From Clostridiales bacterium (GTDB lineage Bacteria > Bacillota > Clostridia > DUPQ01), in NCBI GenBank assembly GCA_023145435.1, contig JAGLDS010000006.1:1-64000 (forward strand): a DNA stretch of 64,000 nucleotides, given 5' to 3'. Under the pieces are notes generated by a model. That model saw only the letters and a program-made list of their open reading frames with translations, was not told where the DNA came from and did not search any database. The position numbers and the translations under genes are program-made. Shown in pieces: positions 52,178 through 61,200 of this stretch. Position 1 is the stretch's first letter. Every line of letters starts with the position of its first letter.

Positions 52178-53036
52178 AAATTGTATTATAAGGGAGATAG
52201 CAATTGATTCTATACAACCTACTAAGCTTTTTTTGTCAAAAAGTAAATATGATCAGGTGACTATAAATGAACAAGACTATAATCCAATACTTGTGAGAAA
52301 AACAGGAGATATTACCTATCTAATTGACCACCATGAAGAATTATTATATATGGCTAATAAAGGTCATGAAAAAATTAACGTTTGCTATTATGATAATGAT
52401 AGTATTGATACATTATTATATTTTACAAGGATTAATCAATGTAATAACAAGGGAATAAAATGTATTAAAGATTTATCAATTTATCTACTTAATGATAAAG
52501 ACTACAAGCGAAAGTGGGAAAAACCAAGTGTAAAATTAACTGAACATTTATATAAGACACCATATGAAGGACTAGATTTTGTCAGAGAGACAAACCCTAG
52601 CCGTAAAAGTGTTGTTTGTGATAAAATTCTAAGAACATTGCCAGAGTGGTTTGGAATAGAATCAGCCATTGTAGAATATAACCAAAAAGTAAAACAATTA
52701 GATTTTATTAAAATTAAATATCAACAAGAGGTCATTGGGTTTTGTGCATATCAGGTGAATTATGGGATAAATTGTGACTTGTATGTACTAGGAATTTACC
52801 GTGATTTTCATAGGTTTGGAATTGGTAGTAAACTTATAGAATATATTAATGATGAGGTAAAAAAACAAGAAGTTAAATATTTATCTGTTAAAACATTAAG
52901 TGATAAGCATGTAGACTCTTATTATGAAAGAACAAGAAACTTTTATATAAAAAATGGATTTTATCCATTTGAAGAATTTAAAGATTTATGGGGCAAGGAA
53001 AACCCTTGCTTATTGATGATTAAGGAGGTCCAGTAA
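52167..53036 (+). CDS. ParB-like domain fused to GNAT acetyltransferase
   Basis: A 289-residue two-part protein. Residues 5-95 resemble a ParB/Srx-type N-terminal fold (IDSIQPTKLFLSK, NPILVRKTGDITYLIDHHEELLYMANKGHEKINVCYYD). From about 150 on is a GNAT domain (LRTLPEWFGIESAIVEYNQ, then LYVLGIYRDFHRFGIGSKLIEYI, with RFGIGSK as the pyrophosphate-binding motif, and YIKNGFYPFEEF). The region between (about 95-150) is helical. The combination is unusual, since ParB-like folds can bind nucleotides or act as small kinases. The start overlaps the MBL gene, and its stop (TAA) overlaps the next short ORF. No function can be named. Confidence 0.7.
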   Translation: MKNKNCIIREIAIDSIQPTKLFLSKSKYDQVTINEQDYNPILVRKTGDITYLIDHHEELLYMANKGHEKINVCYYDNDSIDTLLYFTRINQCNNKGIKCIKDLSIYLLNDKDYKRKWEKPSVKLTEHLYKTPYEGLDFVRETNPSRKSVVCDKILRTLPEWFGIESAIVEYNQKVKQLDFIKIKYQQEVIGFCAYQVNYGINCDLYVLGIYRDFHRFGIGSKLIEYINDEVKKQEVKYLSVKTLSDKHVDSYYERTRNFYIKNGFYPFEEFKDLWGKENPCLLMIKEVQ

Positions 53037-53167
53037 TGACTATTTGTTATGAAGCAGGTGAACTCTTTGATTTTACTAAGATAGAAAACTTATTTCACAA
53101 TATTTATTGGACTAAACTAGTTATAGGTGATTTTGAAAAGCAAAAACTGGGAAAAGGTGACAAATGA
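53036..53167 (+). CDS. 43-residue ORF between GNAT and gpsA (not in ORF track)
   Basis: ATG 53036 overlaps the GNAT stop codon, has a strong AAGGAGGT at 53022-53029, and runs 43 codons to TGA 53165-53167, overlapping the ATG of gpsA. The translation starts MTICYEAGELFDFTK and ends KLGKGDK. It has no recognisable domain. The RBS and the double overlap favour translation, perhaps just to couple the genes. Confidence 0.6.
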   Translation: MTICYEAGELFDFTKIENLFHNIYWTKLVIGDFEKQKLGKGDK

Positions 53168-54129
53168 AAATTAGTGTTATAGGTTGTGGTCGTTGGGGTT
53201 CATTTATTGGGTATTATGTTAATAAATTAGGTCATGAAACAATCATTTATGGAAGAGAACAGTCGAAAAACTTAAAAAGGTTACAAAAAACAAGTAAAAA
53301 CGATTATATAAGTTTAGACAAAAGCATTACTTTAACAAGTGAGTTATCTTTTGCTATATCAAGTAGTGAAGTTATAGCTATTTCCATAAACTCACAACAA
53401 TTGAGAAATGTAGCAAAGCAATTAGCGAAGGTAGAATATCAAAATAAGATTTTTGTTTTATGTATGAAAGGGATTGAACAAGACACAGGTAAACGATTAA
53501 CAACAATTATGAAAGAAGAATTAGGAGAAAGTACACAAGTTGCCATATGGGTTGGACCTGGACATGTAGAAGATTTTGCAAAAGGAATCCCAAATTGTAT
53601 GGTAATTGATTGTGATAACGATATAATCAAAAAGAAATTGGTAAAAGAATTAAGCAGTAAGTTAATCAGATTCTATTATGGTCATGATTTAATTGGTAAT
53701 GAAATAGGCGCTGCTGCTAAGAATGTTATTGGTATTGCAGCTGGTTTGCTAGATGGACTTAATTTTTCTAGTTTAAAAGGAGCTCTAATGGCTAGAGGTG
53801 CTAGGGAAGTTTCTAGATTAATTGAAGCCATGGGTGGCCATAAGGTAACAGCTTATGGATTAAGTCATTTAGGGGACTATCAGGCTACTTTGTTCTCACC
53901 CTTTAGCCACAATCGTCGATATGGACAAGCGTTAGTAACAAAAGAAGATTATAAACAATTAGCAGAAGGTGTGAAAACTGTAAAAGCATTAACTTTACTT
54001 GGTAAAAAATATGGAGTAGATTTACCTATTTCTCAGGCAGTATATGAAATTATTTATGAGCAATGTGATGTAAAAGAAACCTTGTTAACTCTATTTGAAC
54101 GACCTGTGAAATTTGAATTTAAAAATTAG
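53164..54129 (+). CDS. gpsA: NAD(P)-dependent glycerol-3-phosphate dehydrogenase
   Basis: Reduces dihydroxyacetone phosphate to sn-glycerol 3-phosphate for phospholipid synthesis. 321 aa. The Rossmann motif is ISVIGCGRWGSFIGYY. WVGPGHVEDFAKGIPN is the family's substrate loop, GNEIGAAAKNVIGIAAGLLDGL carries the catalytic Lys, and ARGAREVSRLIEAMGG the C-terminal helix. It closes the operon, whose strong terminator lies 44 bp on. The upstream MBL and GNAT genes are not usual partners of gpsA. Confidence 0.94.
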   Translation: MKISVIGCGRWGSFIGYYVNKLGHETIIYGREQSKNLKRLQKTSKNDYISLDKSITLTSELSFAISSSEVIAISINSQQLRNVAKQLAKVEYQNKIFVLCMKGIEQDTGKRLTTIMKEELGESTQVAIWVGPGHVEDFAKGIPNCMVIDCDNDIIKKKLVKELSSKLIRFYYGHDLIGNEIGAAAKNVIGIAAGLLDGLNFSSLKGALMARGAREVSRLIEAMGGHKVTAYGLSHLGDYQATLFSPFSHNRRYGQALVTKEDYKQLAEGVKTVKALTLLGKKYGVDLPISQAVYEIIYEQCDVKETLLTLFERPVKFEFKN

Positions 54130-54172
54130 TACTAATATATTAATACCTATAAAATAAAAAGATAGAAAAAAA

Positions 54173-54196
54173 ACAGCAAGAGTACTTGCTGTCTTT
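54173..54196. terminator. Bidirectional intrinsic terminator
   Basis: ACAGCAAG / CTTGCTGT form an 8-bp stem with loop AGTA, flanked by an A-run and CTTTT. It separates gpsA (+) from the convergent permease gene (-). Confidence 0.8.
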
Positions 54197-54216
54197 TAAA
54201 TTTATATATACTTTTT

Positions 54217-54945
54217 TTATTTTTTGTGGTTAAGTGAAATTGCATTTACAGGACATTCATCTATAGAGGCTTCGATTATTTTTTTGTTATCTTTTGTAAC
54301 AATAGGTGATTTAACTTTTGCCTTGTCATTATTCATTTCAAAATATTCAGGGTAAACTCGTGCACAAATTCCACAACCAATACAATGTTGCTTGTTAATT
54401 TTAAAAGAAGTATTTGAAATACTTGCATCATTACTATTAAGTATATCTTCTTTTTTAACAAATAGTGAAATTATGTATCCCATGAATAATATGGTGATAA
54501 CAGTTAATACCCATCTAACAATCATAAAATTAACACCTAAAAATTTAGCTTCATTTAATAACATTGGTACCTTAATAACAGCCCAAGAACTTAATATAAT
54601 AACAATATTTGCAACACTTGCTCCTTTTTTAAGTAATAATTTACTTAATGGAAAAGCAGCATAGATAGGCCCTGCTGATAAACTACCTAAAAGAATAGAA
54701 AATAAATTACCAGAAAAACCTGATTTTGCACCAAGTTTTTTGGTGATTAACTCTTTTGGGACCCAAGCATCAATAAGGATTGTTAATAAAAATATAACAG
54801 GAAGTACTTGTAGCATTTCTAGTAAATAGTAAACACTATTATTCGCTGAAGTAAGAGCTATGTCAGGGGCAAATATAAATAATCCTAAATAGGAGAGAGT
54901 TACTAATACTAACCTTTTATGCTTTTTTATTTTTTTCATTATCAT
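54217..54945 (-). CDS. Permease half with C-terminal ferredoxin domain
   Basis: A 242-residue protein. The N-terminal 170 residues form about five membrane helices of the DUF318/ArsP-like permease type (LLGSLSAGPIYAAFPLSKLLLKKGAS). The C-terminal 60 residues form a single-cluster ferredoxin: CIGCGICARVYPEYF plus the distal Cys in DECPVNAISL. Four cluster ligands (C-x2-C-x2-C and the distal C) are all present. A Tyr replaces the extra cysteine that some such ferredoxins have. The domain should be on the cytosolic side. It overlaps the first permease half by 4 bp. The substrate of this permease is not known; coupling to redox is inferred from the domain. Confidence 0.75.
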   Translation of the reverse strand: MIMKKIKKHKRLVLVTLSYLGLFIFAPDIALTSANNSVYYLLEMLQVLPVIFLLTILIDAWVPKELITKKLGAKSGFSGNLFSILLGSLSAGPIYAAFPLSKLLLKKGASVANIVIILSSWAVIKVPMLLNEAKFLGVNFMIVRWVLTVITILFMGYIISLFVKKEDILNSNDASISNTSFKINKQHCIGCGICARVYPEYFEMNNDKAKVKSPIVTKDNKKIIEASIDECPVNAISLNHKK

Positions 54946-55424
54946 AATATAACCCCCATTGTTAATGCAATTACTATGGCGAAAGAAAAGCTAAGAACAT
55001 TTCTAACTATAGCAAATTTAAAACCAAATTCTCTTTTTTCAAGGGGAAAGGTTACAATGCCTACCATGGTTAAGGTTGTTAAAAAAGCAACTGCAGGTAC
55101 AATACTTGCACCAACATCAACAAATGAGCCAACTAGGGGAAAGGCTACAAATGCAGGTATTAAAGTTATACTACCCACGATAGCAGCTGCAACCGTTGAT
55201 AAAAATACGTTAGTTGAACCTAAAACGCTACTAATTGAGTCAGGGGGAATGATAGTTAAAACAAGTCCAATTAGAAAAATAATTGAAATAATTTCAATAA
55301 CCATTGATCCCATCATTTTTTTTGACTTCTTCATTGAGACAAATGTTTTTTTCTTGTCTTTGATAAGGGATATAATTGTTAAAACAATTGTTATACCCCA
55401 AAAAGAAAGCACAAAGATATCCAT
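54942..55424 (-). CDS. Permease half (DUF318/ArsP-like)
   Basis: A 160-residue membrane protein with four or five hydrophobic helices. Its motif GSITLIPAFVAFPLVGSFVDVGASIVPAVAFLTT corresponds to LSAGPIYAAFPLSKLLLKKGAS of the second half, so the two are likely halves of one pseudosymmetric permease. The start is ATG 55424 with TTGGAGGAA upstream. The first gene of the pair, divergent from the XRE regulator across a 227-bp region with palindromes. Confidence 0.72.
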   Translation of the reverse strand: MDIFVLSFWGITIVLTIISLIKDKKKTFVSMKKSKKMMGSMVIEIISIIFLIGLVLTIIPPDSISSVLGSTNVFLSTVAAAIVGSITLIPAFVAFPLVGSFVDVGASIVPAVAFLTTLTMVGIVTFPLEKREFGFKFAIVRNVLSFSFAIVIALTMGVIL

Positions 55425-55479
55425 AAATTAGTTTCCTCCAAAATCTTTTTCTTAATATTATAGTATTATACCCATATTA

Positions 55480-55497
55480 GTAACATAAGAATGTTAC
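55480..55497. promoter_or_regulatory. Inverted repeat upstream of the permease genes
   Basis: GTAACAT-AAGA-ATGTTAC, 7-bp arms. A further GGTTAC lies just beyond at 55501. Probable operator between the permease pair and the XRE gene. Confidence 0.5.
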
Positions 55498-55555
55498 CCA
55501 GGTTACATATAGAGAGATTTTTTATAATTAATTTTAAAAAGTAACGTATAAAATG

Positions 55556-55585
55556 ACATAATGTATGCTATAGCATACATTATGT
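55556..55585. promoter_or_regulatory. 30-bp perfect palindrome (candidate operator)
   Basis: ACATAATGTATGCTA followed by its exact reverse complement, with no spacer, a 30-bp palindrome. Position between the permease pair and the XRE gene suggests the binding site of that regulator or an autoregulatory site. Confidence 0.6.
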
Positions 55586-55621
55586 ATTAGTTGTGATGTT
55601 CTAAATATAGTCAATTAATTG

Positions 55622-55646
55622 TACCCTATATATAAGTATAGGGGTA
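55622..55646. promoter_or_regulatory. Inverted repeat overlapping the XRE leader
   Basis: TACCCTATA and TATAGGGGTA face each other around TATAAG, ending 6 bp before ATG 55652. The AGGGG arm also serves as the Shine-Dalgarno sequence. Confidence 0.4.
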
Positions 55647-55651
55647 AAATT

Positions 55652-55984
55652 ATGGATGTATACAAGACAATTGGAAAGAATATGGTAAAAAGGCGAAAGC
55701 AATTGAATATGACTCAAATGCAATTAGCTGAAAAATGTGGTGTTAATAGGCCATATATGTCAAATATTGAGAATGGAAAAAGTCAAGTTAGTTGCCATAT
55801 ACTAATTAATATAGCTAATAAATTAAGCGTTAGTCTTGAATATTTAGCCGGTAATTCCTTGGAAAGTAACAGTGATGGTTTTAGCGAAGAAATCGCGATT
55901 TACTGTGCAGCTGTTCCAAAAGAACATCGAGATGATGTTAGAACTGTTTTAAAAACAATATCAAAAAGCTATCAACTCAAATAA
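55652..55984 (+). CDS. XRE-family transcriptional regulator
   Basis: A 110-residue helix-turn-helix protein. The HTH_3 domain covers 8-60: RRKQLNMTQMQLAEKCGVNRPYMSNIENGKSQVS, with a clear second-helix/turn and NIENGK motif. The C-terminal 45 residues (FSEEIAIYCAAVPKEHRDDVRTVLKTI) have no recognised ligand domain. The ORF begins at TTG 55619, but that stretch is part of a palindromic leader; ATG 55652 with AGGGG at 55639-55643 is the probable start. Three palindromes upstream point to control of itself and of the divergent permease pair. The stop overlaps the isomerase stop on the other strand. Confidence 0.85.
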   Translation: MDVYKTIGKNMVKRRKQLNMTQMQLAEKCGVNRPYMSNIENGKSQVSCHILINIANKLSVSLEYLAGNSLESNSDGFSEEIAIYCAAVPKEHRDDVRTVLKTISKSYQLK

Positions 55985-56768
55985 GTGTTTTTAATATCTT
56001 AATTTCACGAGGTAAGTGTATAGAATAATGGTCCCAACTAATCCATTCACCACTTAGTGCGCCTTTATAATTAATTGACTTTAAATAAGTAAAAGCTTCT
56101 TTGTGATCTATGGTTCCTTGTCCAGTAGTAATTAATCCAAGAGATTTATTATTAAGAATACCTTTACCATCGTGTATATGAACATGCTTAATATATGGTT
56201 TAAGTATATTAAATGATTCTTCCATGGTAAAACCATGTGTAATAGGGTGCATTATATCCCAATTTACTTGAATATATTCACTATTTACATAAGCTAAAAT
56301 TTCTGCTACATCATAAGGACTACACCACATATCATGGGTTTCAAAACAAACATAAACTTTATGTTTTTTTGCAAGAGGTGCTAATTGCGAATATGCTTTT
56401 TTTAGTAATGAACGAGCTTTGTTTTTTGAAGTATCATCAGGGTATTTGCCACCAAAGGTTCTAATTACTGGTACATTAAGTGCTGATGCTAATTTAATTG
56501 CATCCTTTGCATCTGATATATTTTTATCAAAAGTTACTTCATTTGCAAAAGAACATGATGTGGCAATTGCCACAATTAAAATGCCGCTTTCACTAATTGT
56601 TTTTTTGGCTTCCGCTATTTCTTTTTCTGACATTGTTGTTTCTACACCGTGGGCATGATTGGCAGCAATTCGTAATTCAACTCCAACATATCCATAGTTT
56701 TTAGCAACATCTAAAACTTCACTTAGAGTTAGTGTAGGGGTTGAAAAGGTCATAAATGATAATTTCAT
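55977..56768 (-). CDS. Sugar phosphate isomerase/epimerase-like TIM-barrel protein
   Basis: A 263-residue protein of the xylose-isomerase-like (AP_endonuc_2) TIM-barrel family. Metal-binding strands are visible: VCFETHDMW (Glu), VNWDIMHP (Asp/His), KHVHIHDGKG (His/Asp) and GEWISWD (Glu), in the family order. The start FMTFSTPTLTLSEVLDVAKNYGYVGVELR is also typical. Substrate is unknown (inosose, ketose or hydroxypyruvate-type). It lies 10 bp after gltD on the same strand, so it is probably co-transcribed with gltBD, an unusual partnership. Confidence 0.82.
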   Translation of the reverse strand: MKLSFMTFSTPTLTLSEVLDVAKNYGYVGVELRIAANHAHGVETTMSEKEIAEAKKTISESGILIVAIATSCSFANEVTFDKNISDAKDAIKLASALNVPVIRTFGGKYPDDTSKNKARSLLKKAYSQLAPLAKKHKVYVCFETHDMWCSPYDVAEILAYVNSEYIQVNWDIMHPITHGFTMEESFNILKPYIKHVHIHDGKGILNNKSLGLITTGQGTIDHKEAFTYLKSINYKGALSGEWISWDHYSIHLPREIKILKTLI

Positions 56769-56778
56769 AGTAGTCTCC

Positions 56779-58263
56779 TTATGGAAGATAGGTTATACCC
56801 ATTAAGGATAAATCAACAGCTCTTGCTGCTTGTCTTCCTTCTTGTATTGCCCAGACAATCAATGACTGGCCTCTTCTAGTATCACCTGCTGCAAAAACTT
56901 TGTCAATATTAGTTGCGTGATTTTTATATTCAGCTTTAATATTACTTCGTTTATCAGTTTCTAGAGCAAAATGATTAACTAATTCACTATCAGGACCTAT
57001 AAAGCCCATGGCCAATAGAACCAAATCAGCTTGGTACTTTTTATTAGATCCAGTAATTTCTCTTGGAAAGAAATTATTATCATAATCTTTACTCCATTCA
57101 ACTTTAACAGTATTAAGTGCAATTACTTGTTGGTTTTCATCTTGTTCAAAACCCTTAGTAGATATTTGGTAGATTCTTGGATCTTCTTTAAAAAGTGCAA
57201 TGGCTTCTTTTTGCCCATAATCAGTTTTTTTATAGCGGGGGAATTCAGGCCAAGGATTCTCGGTTGTTCTTTCTTTTGACGCCTCTGGCATAATTTCAAA
57301 TTGATGAACACTCTTACAACCTTGTCTAATGGCTGTAGCAACACAATCGTTTCCTGTATCTCCACCACCAATTACAATAACCTTTTTATCTTTTGCAGAT
57401 ATATATTGATTATCTTTATGAGTTGAATCAAGTAAACTTTTTGTATTTTTTGATAAGTAATCAACTGCGAAATATATGCCATTTGCATTTCTGTTTTCTA
57501 CTTTTAAATCCCTTGGAGTTGTACTTCCTGTACAAAAAACAATAGCATCAAAGTTGCTTTGTAATTCATCTTTTGTAATGTCTTTTCCTACTTCAGTATT
57601 TAAAATAAAAGTAATTCCAGATTTTTCCATTAATTCTGTTCGTCTTAATACAAACTTTTTATCTAGTTTCATATTTGGAATGCCATACATTAGCAAACCA
57701 CCTGGACGGTCATCTCGTTCATAAATAGTAACTAAGTGACCTACCTTATTTAACTGTTCGGCACAAGCTAATCCTGAAGGACCTGAACCAATTACTGCAA
57801 TTTTTTTGCCTGTTCTCTTAACAGGTATAAAAGGATGTATCCAACCTTCTTGAAAACCCATTTCAATAATAGCTAATTCATTATTTTTAATGGTCACTTT
57901 TGGATTTGTAATTCCTAAAGTACAAGCACCTTCACAAGGCGCGGGACATACTCGCCCTGTAAATTCAGGGAAGTTATTTGTCATTAATAAACGACTAAGA
58001 GCATCTTCCCATTTACCGTTATATAGTAAGTCATTCCATTCAGGTATTAAGTTATTTAATGGGCAACCACTTGGTAGTCCGTTATATATTATTCCACTAT
58101 GACAAAAAGGTGTACCACAGTCCATACATCTTGCTGCTTGTTCTAACCGTATGGTTTCGCTAACAGGAAGATAAAGTTCATTCCAGTCTTTAATTCTCTC
58201 TAAGGCATCTCGATAAGGAGATTCTTGCCTGTCATATTCCATAAAACCAGTTGCTTTTCCCAT
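56779..58263 (-). CDS. gltD: Glutamate synthase (NADPH) small subunit
   Basis: Supplies electrons from NADPH via FAD and iron-sulfur clusters to the large subunit. 494 aa. N-terminal cluster cysteines: ARCMDCGTPFCHSG, GCPLNNLIPEWN, CPAPCEGACTLGI. FAD site AVIGSGPSGLACAEQL, NADP site VIGGGDTGNDCVATAIRQG, and C-terminal FAAGDTRRGQSLIVWAIQEGRQAA. The start ATG 58263 lies 11 bp behind gltB. Operon order is gltB-gltD-isomerase. Confidence 0.96.
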   Translation of the reverse strand: MGKATGFMEYDRQESPYRDALERIKDWNELYLPVSETIRLEQAARCMDCGTPFCHSGIIYNGLPSGCPLNNLIPEWNDLLYNGKWEDALSRLLMTNNFPEFTGRVCPAPCEGACTLGITNPKVTIKNNELAIIEMGFQEGWIHPFIPVKRTGKKIAVIGSGPSGLACAEQLNKVGHLVTIYERDDRPGGLLMYGIPNMKLDKKFVLRRTELMEKSGITFILNTEVGKDITKDELQSNFDAIVFCTGSTTPRDLKVENRNANGIYFAVDYLSKNTKSLLDSTHKDNQYISAKDKKVIVIGGGDTGNDCVATAIRQGCKSVHQFEIMPEASKERTTENPWPEFPRYKKTDYGQKEAIALFKEDPRIYQISTKGFEQDENQQVIALNTVKVEWSKDYDNNFFPREITGSNKKYQADLVLLAMGFIGPDSELVNHFALETDKRSNIKAEYKNHATNIDKVFAAGDTRRGQSLIVWAIQEGRQAARAVDLSLMGITYLP

Positions 58264-58274
58264 AGTTGCCTCCT

Positions 58275-61200
58275 CTACTTAGTTACACTAGCTCTAAAAG
58301 CTTGTAAATTAGCATCATCTTCATTAAGTCCCTCGTCTATTAACAATTTTATATGCTCCGTGATTGCCTTATATTCTATGGGAATAACCTTTACTAGATT
58401 TTCCAATGTTTCTTCCCATGCATCAAGTAATCGCTCTGCTAATAAACTACCAGTGTAATTATAGTGTTTTTTTATCATACTTCGTACAGTATCGGCTTCT
58501 TCATTACTAGATATTTCTTCAAGAAGCACCATTTCTTGGTTTACATAATCTTTAAATGTGTCGTCTCTGTTATATACATAGGCAATTCCACCAGACATAC
58601 CAGCTGCAAAGTTTCTACCAACAGATCCAAGAACAACAACTTTGCCACCGGTCATATACTCACAACCATGGTCGCCAACACCTTCTACAACAGCGTGAAC
58701 TCCTGAATTTCTAACACAGAAACGTTCTCCTGCAATACCATTAATATATGCCTCGCCTTTAGTAGCACCATAAAACGCTACATTTCCAATAATAATATTT
58801 TCTTCTGCTTTAAAGATTGCTTCGTCAGGGCATTTAACTATAATTTTTCCACCAGATAAGCCTTTTCCCACATAGTCATTACTATCTCCGTCTAAAATTA
58901 ATGTCATTCCTGTTGGTATAAATGCACCAAAGCTTTGACCGGCTGATCCTTTTAAATGTAAAGTAATTGTATCTTCTTTTAGACCCTTATCTGCGTAAAT
59001 TCGACTTATTTTACTACCAACAAATGTTCCCACATCTCTATCTGTATTTCTAATAGGTAAAATTGCTGTTGTTGGTTTACCACTTGCAATTGCATCATGA
59101 AGTAAATGGTCTAATATTCTAGCATCAAAAGTTTTATCAATTTTATGATCTTGTTTTTTTACACGATAATGTTTTGATCCTTCTGGTAATTTTGGAGAAT
59201 AGAAAACAGAAGATAAATCTAGTTTAGCTGTTTTAAAGTTTTTAGATAAATCTTTAGTAGTTAAAACGCTTGTTTGACCAACCATATCATTAATAGTTGA
59301 AAAACCAAGGCTTGCCATTATTTCTCTCATCTCTTTAGCAATAAAACGCATAAAATTTTCAATATATTCAGGTTTCCCATTAAAATTCTTACGAAGTTCA
59401 GGATTTTGTGTAGCTACACCTACAGGGCAAGTGTCTAGATTACAAACTCTCATCATGACACAGCCAATAGCTATTAATGGAGCGGTTGAAAAACCAAATT
59501 CCTCAGCACCTAATAAGGTTGCAATAACAACATCTCTTCCAGTCATTAACTTACCGTCAGTTTCTAATTTTACTCTATCACGTAAATTGTTTAATATTAA
59601 TGTTTGGTTAGTTTCGGCTAATCCTAGTTCCCAAGGTAGACCTGTATGTTTCATGCTAGTTCTAGGAGCAGCACCTGTTCCGCCATCATAACCAGAAATT
59701 AAAATAACATCAGCTTTTCCCTTAGCCACACCTGCTGCAATGGTTCCAACACCAACTTCTGATACTAATTTAACATTAATCTCAGCTTGGGAATTAGCCA
59801 TTTTTAAATCGTGTATTAATTGAGATAAATCTTCAATTGAATATATATCATGATGAGGTGGAGGAGAAATTAATCCTACACCAGGTGTAGATAATCTAGC
59901 TTTTGCAATCCATGGATAAACTTTTTTCCCAGGTAGTTGACCGCCTTCTCCAGGTTTTGCACCTTGTGCCATTTTAATTTGTATTTCTTGGGAATTAACT
60001 AAATAGTGACTAGTAACACCAAAACGACCAGAAGCAACTTGCTTAATGGCAGAACATCTAGAATCACCGTTACTATCATTAATGAACCGATCTACAATTT
60101 CACCACCTTCGCCTGTATTGCTTTTACCGTGTAATCGGTTCATTGCAATGGCCAAAGTCTCATGGGTTTCTTGTGAAATGGAACCATAGGACATAGCTCC
60201 TGTTTTAAAACGTTTAACAATGTCATCAATACTTTCTACTTTCTCTAAAGGAATAGGGTCATTTGGAGAATTAAAATCCATAAGACTTCGTAAAGTAGCG
60301 CGACTTTCTTGGTTTATTAAATTTGAATATTGTGTAAATTGTTCATATTTTCCAGAACGACAAGCCATTTGTAGTAAATGGATAGTTTTAGGATTATATA
60401 AATGGTATTCGCCATTACTTCTATAGCGGTAATCTCCACCTACATCTAATTGGAAATTTTTCCTATACATATGGTAAGTGTTCTTATGACGCATAATTAC
60501 TTCTTTAGCAATATCCTCTAAAGACATTCCTTTTATTCTAGAAGGTGTGCCTGTAAAGTATGTTTTAATTACTTTCTCAGAAATTCCTAGTGCTTCAAAT
60601 ATTTGAGCACCTTGATAACTTAATAAGGTTGAAATTCCCATTTTAGACATAACTTTTACAATACCTGTGGTAATAGCTTTAACAATGTTTTTTTCAGCTT
60701 GTTTTAAGGTAATATCACCTAGCAAGGTTTTTTTATGTAATTGTTTAACACTTTCAAAAGCTAAATAAGGATTTATTGCAGAAGCTCCATAACCTATTAA
60801 TACTGCAAAATGATGAACTTCTCTTGGTTCACCAGATTGCACAATAATTGAAACTCTAGTTCTCTTTCCTGTTTTAATTAAATGGTGATGTAAACCACTA
60901 GCTGCAAGTAAAGCGGGTATAGGAGCTTTTATTGCATTACATGATTTATCGGATAAAATCAAAATATTGGCATTTTCTTCTATGGCTTGGTCAGCTTTAT
61001 CAAATAATCTATAAAGAGCTTCTTTTAAACCTTCACCACTTTCATCAGGAGTGAAAACAGTGGGTAATGTTGCAGATTTAAAACCTTCTTCTTGAATATA
61101 TTCTAGTTTATGTAATTGCTCGTTAGTTAATATGGGACCATCTATTTTAATTTGTCTAACACTTTTTTCTTCTGCCTGTAAAAGATTTTGCTGTGAACCA

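Noticed and set aside
54217-54945. A defective ferredoxin because a cysteine is replaced by Tyr
   Set aside because: In single-cluster ferredoxins the ligands are the first three cysteines plus a distal one, all present here. The replaced position is not a ligand.
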